Below, in pieces: positions 58,631-64,000 of a stretch of DNA of 64,000 nt. The translations under genes were made by a program, and so were the position numbers. Each line of letters opens with the position of its first letter. Position 1 is the first letter of the stretch. The notes under the pieces were generated by a model. That model saw only the letters and a program-made list of their open reading frames with translations, was not told where the DNA came from and made no database searches. The stretch covers positions 6,482,501 through 6,546,500 of the forward strand of contig NC_058063.1 of the NCBI RefSeq assembly GCF_020085105.1, read 5' to 3'. The stretch is from Siniperca chuatsi (lineage: Eukaryota; Chordata; Actinopteri; Centrarchiformes; Sinipercidae).

Positions 58631-60190
58631 CTAATGCTTTACACTAGAGTACACACATTCACGCATGGTTTGATCTCTCTGTCTTCTTGATTTGTTGGGC
58701 AGGTTAACACTTAAAGCCGCATAATGGAGGTTGTCTGCGTCTTGGTAACCCTGGAAACAAAATATGTAGAACTGGATTAGGATATTGATCCTGACAGAAA
58801 AAAAAAAAAAAAAAAAACTTACAAAACAATTGGTTGTTGGGCAAAAGAAAAGATGTTTAAATAGTAATTCATGTATTATTAAGATATATTTCACCTCTGC
58901 ATTTATTGTGGAAGGAGCTGATAATCTTGCGTGAGACTCTGGTTGTAAAACAAAGAAAATACTCTTTTATTCAAAAGTTATAGTTAGTGAATACACGCTA
59001 TCAGATAGAGTAACACTTACCTGTACATTGGCAGTTGTTTTTCTTGATCAACTTGTATGCTAAGAAAGGCAACAGAACAACTAGGATGATAGTGAATGTC
59101 AAAGCTCCACTCAAGAAATACACCAAGAGAAGAGAATCCACCTCATCTGCAGAGAGCCAAACATCAGAAACAGAGCTTTCAGCTTTTATCTGTATTCATA
59201 CAAAGTTTGATTGGAAAGTAACCCTAAGTATCTATTGATCAAATGGGACAACCTTTGTTCGAAAGTTACTTACCTTCAAAGTCCAGCTTGGTCCCGTTTC
59301 CAAACAGTATGTGTCCACATGCAGCAACAGCACAGTAGTAGGTCCCAGCATGAGAAAGATTCAGACTCGTCAGTGGCAAGTTGTAGACACAGGTGTGTGT
59401 TTGTGTGTTGGGTTTCCTCTCACACTGATCATTCCTGCCTCCATGGGTGTACATGAGTCCTGGATGAGATTCTTCAGAGTTTCTGAACCAGTAAACGCTG
59501 TGTTCTCCATCACAGGTCCCAGTGTGTACTGTACAGTTCAGAGTCACAGAGCCTCCTGGCTGGATGGTCTCAGATGCTGACTGATGCACCGAAGCTTGGA
59601 TGTTCAAACCTGAACCCTTTACACTGACAGTAGTGCCCTCCGCAAAAGTCAAGACTAATGTATAACTAATTGCGCAGTAGTAAGTAGCTGAGTCTGAAAT
59701 GCGCAAATCAAAGATTGTCAAGCGATTTTTACCATTTTCAGTATCCACTGTGAAGCGTGGATTGTTCTTGAATTCATGATAAAAAGTGGTTCTTGTATCA
59801 TACACATAGATGTTAGAGATGAGCCTTGGTTTCTGTTGCAGAGTTTGCTTATACCAGTAAAGCCATGCTGAATCATCACCTTCATAGAAACATTGCAGAG
59901 TCACATTATCTCCAACATTGGCTGATACAAAACGTCTCTCTTGACGAACAGACAAGGAAAATTTCAGATCAGTCATCTGAGCTGAAGTGAAATGAGAGAA
60001 AAGTAAATACACAATTGATTAAATCGAATAGATTTAACGTAGTTATTATATTAAAATATATTAGAAGTATTTCCGTGAACAGTTGCTATAAACTAAAAGT
60101 GGGGCTGCTGGAGCCATCAAAACACAACTCACCTATTTCCCCCAAGAACAAGCATGCCAGATAGAAAACATACTTTGGAGATGTCATCAT
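58631..60190 (-). CDS. NITR gene 10, inhibitory-type, 351 aa
   Basis: Exons (complement): 60133-60190, 59274-59981, 59021-59146, 58895-58938, 58631-58750. The leader is MMTSPKYVFYLAC. The V domain has LSVRQERRFVSANVGDNVTL, SNIYVYDTR, YYCAISYTLVL and J-like FAEGTTVSV. It is well diverged from the left-hand genes, yet its I domain is almost the same at DNA level (CVYNLPL for CFYNLPL; AVAACGHIL). TM LLVYFLSGALTFTIILVVLL is uncharged. The tail has LHYAAL and CVYSSV, ending VKH and TAG. Confidence 0.91.
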
Positions 60191-60402
60191 GTTTGAATTT
60201 TTATGTTGAATGAAAAGAATCTCGACACTTTCTCCACTCTTAAGAGACAAGACTGTGTCTGATTGGCCAGCCTGACGTGACACTGTATGTCCTATTAAGG
60301 AAAGATGATCACATGCTCACTGCCACCTATAATGTCTAGAAAATTTACATGGTGAGAGGTATATGAAGAAAATAATGGTTTTTCATCTTGGTATCAAATT
60401 AA
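60191..60402. other. 5' flank of NITR gene 10
   Basis: Promoter block with CTGGCCAATC on the minus strand (60261-60270). No further element is recognised. Confidence 0.45.
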
Positions 60403-60414
60403 AATATATATCTA

Positions 60415-60456
<42 letters not shown>
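60403..60456. repeat. TA microsatellite
   Basis: Almost pure (TA)n after a short TATC interruption. Confidence 0.9.
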
Positions 60457-60458
<2 letters not shown>

Positions 60459-63400
60459 CGTAATGACGGACAGTAGAGTCTAGTTATGCATTTGGCAACA
60501 TTTGGCAATGGACTGACTCATTATGTCAAGCTGATAAAGTAACATGCAGGCATGATAATTGACCTACCTGTCAAAAAAAGAAAAAGCATCAGTAATAATA
60601 ATCTTCAGTATTCATAAAAATGAAAAATATATATTTTGCCGATATATTGGCTGCAAGTTCCAAGCATCCTGATTCAGGTACAGCCCTAATAGCTAGATAC
60701 CAGTAGTGGTAGTGTAAGTGGGAATTTATGGTTTTGGAGAATTTTGGTGAACTGACCCTTGACAATTAAAGTTTAAAAGACTCACCTGCCTAAGAGCTTA
60801 GATCGTAGGCCTTATGTTTATTAATAAAAATAATGGTAATTTCTAAATGTCAGCTTGTATCCACTTATTAGAGCACACAATCTGATGTTTCATTCCCCAA
60901 ATTCCCTGTGCAACTATTGTATTCTATCCATTGTTTATTTCAATTAAGTAGATTGCATGAGTAGTTTTACTAATATTAGTGTTGCTGGTATTAGTGTTAG
61001 TATTAGCCTTGTCTGTGTGATCAAATGTGACTGAATAAGAACTCCCATGTTTTTTGGATGTTTTAGTGGTCTTTGGCTTAAGAAGCATTTATGTGGGAGT
61101 TCAACCACCTCTGCATCCTGCTGAAAACCACAGTAGCTGCTGCACTGACAGAGATACAAAGCAAAAGCATGGGGTAATGATCAAAAGGCCTTAATGTAAT
61201 GACTGCTTCATTTCTTTTTTGCATTCATCATAGGAGCAGTGCCAAAACGAAACATTTTGCTATGCCTAACTACTGCTGTACGTCATAAAAAAATATTCTA
61301 CAGAGCAAAGCACGGTAACTTCACCCTGCTCTTCAGCATGAGTAATGCCAGTAACACATCCCACTAAGACCTGATCAGTTATCACTGTGCACACAACAAA
61401 GTCAGCCAGGGCCAACACCTTGTTCGTCCTCTACCAACCAGAGGTGTAGTGATGCGTGTACGCAGGTATACCAGATATGTGTCGGTGCACATCTTGCAGG
61501 GTAAGGCTGCAGGGAATGCTGCAGGGAACGCTACGATCTTTCATGTAATTTGTGGCGTTAACCATGCACCACCCCTATTTGCAGAATGACATCATTAGTC
61601 TGTGCTATTCCAAACCATTACATAATACTGTTGAAAAATACATCTGTTTTATGGCGCTATGGTTAAGGTTTGGTTAGTTTTAGCCACAAAAAGATCTTGG
61701 TTTAGGGAAAGATCAAGGTTTGGATTAAAATAAGTACTTTGTTAAGATTAGGGGACAGTCACCTCACGTCCTCCTTTGCTCATGTCATAGAGGGCTAGAA
61801 AGCAACTGATGCTGTTGTTTTTCTTGGGAGAACAGTCTCCAACATACAGTAAGTATCCCTCTAAAACTGCACCAAGTGTGGGGAGAAGCCCTGTCTTAAG
61901 GACAAACTGCTGTGTAGCTCACATAAAGTGAACACACCAAAGCACTTTTTAAAAAAAACAGTGACATTGTGGTGGAGGAAATATGCCAATCCTGAAAGTA
62001 GCAATACTGCAGTAAAAAAATCCTCCATTACAAGTCAAAGTTAAGCATTGAGTCTCAAAAGTAAAGGAAGGCTGCTCTTCATTCAGAAAAATGGGCCCAT
62101 GTTATACAAAATTATATTAGTAAATTATTTATATTGACGCATTCATGTGGAGGCAGCATTATACTATCGTAGGTTAAGGTGGAGCTAATTTTATGCATAA
62201 TCCTAATCTGTAAAGAAAATAGTATCTAAAGCTGTCAAAAAATGCAATGGAGTAAAAAGTACAATAATTCCTTCTGAATTGTTAGAAGTATAAAACAGAC
62301 CAAATTAAGTACAAGTGCCTTTAATTTGTACTTGAGTACAGGTTGTTGGATAAACAGTAGGCTAGGCCTAACTCAAAATATAGCGTTGACATTAAAACAA
62401 ACAAAACCTACTGCAAGAAAATGCTCAACTGCTCTGCAGGAGCAATGGACTCCCTGTAGTTAGTAGTTATTTTTGTGATGCTAGGCCCGACGATTGACAG
62501 CAATTGTCAAACTGTCCCTGACTCATCCTAAAATAAGCCTTGAACCAACCATCATCCTGGCGAAGCTTCTGGACTAGCTGCTGGTAGCCCACTCCCTGTG
62601 AATTCTCCTCTTTCTGAGGGTCTCATGTACCCACATGGATCTCCGTTTTCCTGTGTCCAGTCTACTAACTCTGTCTGATCGAGGCCTAAGAGTGGAAACA
62701 CCTCTACATGCTGCTGACAATCACAAAGGCCAAGAAATACACAGTAAAATGCCTGCAAGGTCAAAAGGTCTCAAGACTGCCTCATTTATGTGTTCACAGT
62801 AGAAACAGAGCCACAATGATAGTTAAACATAATTAGAGCAAAGCCTGATTACTCCACCCTGTTCTTAGACATTATTATTTCAACAACATACCCCACTAAG
62901 ATCTGATCAAGTGGTCTATTTTGACAATATTGCGACCAAAAATTGTTGGAAGTCAAACTGATATTTCCAGAATTTGTCAGACTTTTGACAAAAAACCTCT
63001 TGTTTGCTGCCTTATTCATAGTTAGCTAGATAAGAAATTGATGTCAGTTTCATCGCTGTATGTTGAGTCCAGCAACATTATAGCCTAGCTTAGCATAAAT
63101 GCTGGAAGTGAAGGGAAACAGCTAGCCTTCATAAATAGAGCAAGGTCTTCCAACAACCCCTAAACTGTCTTATTTAAATGTTCTGTCATATTAGCTAGCA
63201 AGCTAGTCACCCATACCTCCAAGAGCCATCTGGGTCGTAGTCAATGTTAGTGCTCAAAGCTGGCAAACCCAAAAACAGGACAGGTTTGGAATGCTGCACA
63301 CATCACTGCAACCTGCTATTCACAGTCAAGAAAGAGTTACAGTGTGTAAACTAACTAGACAGAATGTGTAAATAAGCAGCTTTGAAGGCAGCTTTATATT

Positions 63401-64000
63401 TTATACATTTTTGCAGATTTTTCTAAATTGTTCACATTTTTTCACCCTAACTTTGAATGCTAAATTCCCTGTGCACTGTAGTTAGGGTTGCCAACCGTCC
63501 CATAAAATACGGAATCATCCCCTAATTGAAAACTAAAAGACATGTTCCGTATTGAACTGATACAGAACAAGCTTTTTTCTGTATTTTTGAGAATCAATCC
63601 ACCGCAAGTAAATGAGAGAGAAATAGGTTAGACTATTAAGACAGGGCGATTTGTATGAGACAGAAGGAAACCCTCCTGCTCTGTTATCTCTCAGCCTGTC
63701 TGTCATGTTATATTCCATTACCCAAACAGAGAATGTGCTTCTCATTGGCCGTGACTAACAACCAATGAGAAGCTTGAGTAACAGTGTTGCTACTATACAC
63801 CTGACAGTGGCTTTCAACGGGCAGGACCAGGATGAAGTTACATTTCCAGGTGTGTTCAACAGACAACTGGACACACGAAATAGTTCAAGATTTATTTCCA
63901 TTATGGTCTTTCACTTACAGCATCATTGAATCTGGCCTTTTAAATATACCGGTTTTGTTGGAAAAAAATAATTCATTGTCTACTAAAAGAATTAAAGGAT
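60457..64000. other. Long intergenic region to the right edge
   Basis: No gene was supported in 3.5 kb. Diverged repeats of other NITR intergenic DNA occur at 61000-61400 and 62640-62900. 63918-63970 resembles the flank 300-360 bp past the stop of gene 9. The next NITR gene may therefore lie just outside the window. Confidence 0.45.
63737..63773. repeat. Perfect 12-bp inverted repeat
   Basis: GCTTCTCATTGG and CCAATGAGAAGC are separated by 13 nt, giving a strong hairpin or cruciform with a CCAAT on each strand. Confidence 0.7.

Noticed and set aside
6301-60190. T-cell receptor or immunoglobulin V locus
   Set aside because: Each V is fused in one exon to an I-type domain with its own TM and ITIM tail, and no RSS heptamer/nonamer or separate J/C segments were seen. 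This fits NITRs.

Overview
The window looks like a percomorph-type teleost genome. It is AT-rich and intron-bearing, and it is packed with fish non-LTR retrotransposons, hAT and PIF/Harbinger DNA-transposon fragments, MITEs and microsatellites. Its core is a head-to-tail cluster of novel immune-type receptor (NITR) genes, all on the minus strand. NITRs are a teleost-specific family of diversified, NK-receptor-like surface molecules. No RNA gene, CRISPR array or prokaryotic system was seen.

I reconstruct eight essentially complete NITR genes (stop to start: 6301-7828, 13130-14626, 23005-24526, 35908-37437, 41229-42719, 46109-47616, 52672-54268, 58631-60190). There are also four broken copies (10212-10705, 30571-31744, 33311-33841, 38211-39003) and three orphan leader-exon/promoter fragments (1-185, 15722-15905, 25640-25826). 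Every complete gene has five coding exons: leader; one exon coding both the V-type and the six-cysteine I-type Ig domain; transmembrane; a 32-44 bp linker; and a cytoplasmic exon. The tail carries a membrane-proximal ITIM (L/I-H-Y-x-A-L/V) and a distal ITIM-like E-C-V-Y-S-x-V/I. No transmembrane segment carries a charged residue, so all complete genes look inhibitory.

The left 40 kb is a recent segmental-duplication field. A unit of about 10 kb repeats at 1, 15722 and 25640. It consists of an orphan leader, a hAT transposase split by an L2/CR1-type LINE, a 0.7-1.1 kb module with four AAAATGGC motifs, a NITR gene, and a LINE 3'-end fragment with a GA microsatellite. Insertions in one copy and empty sites in another give exact boundaries for several small elements. 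The right 23 kb holds older, more diverged genes with long intergenic regions full of old repeats.

The most notable biological pattern is a contrast inside one exon. The I-domain half is almost identical at the DNA level in all genes and pseudogenes, while the V half, the introns and the transmembrane exons have diverged. This suggests local gene conversion or very recent homogenisation of the I domain. Individual genes also show a truncated tail (23005-24526), loss of the canonical start codon (46109-47616) and loss of the I-domain tyrosine corner (13130-14626).
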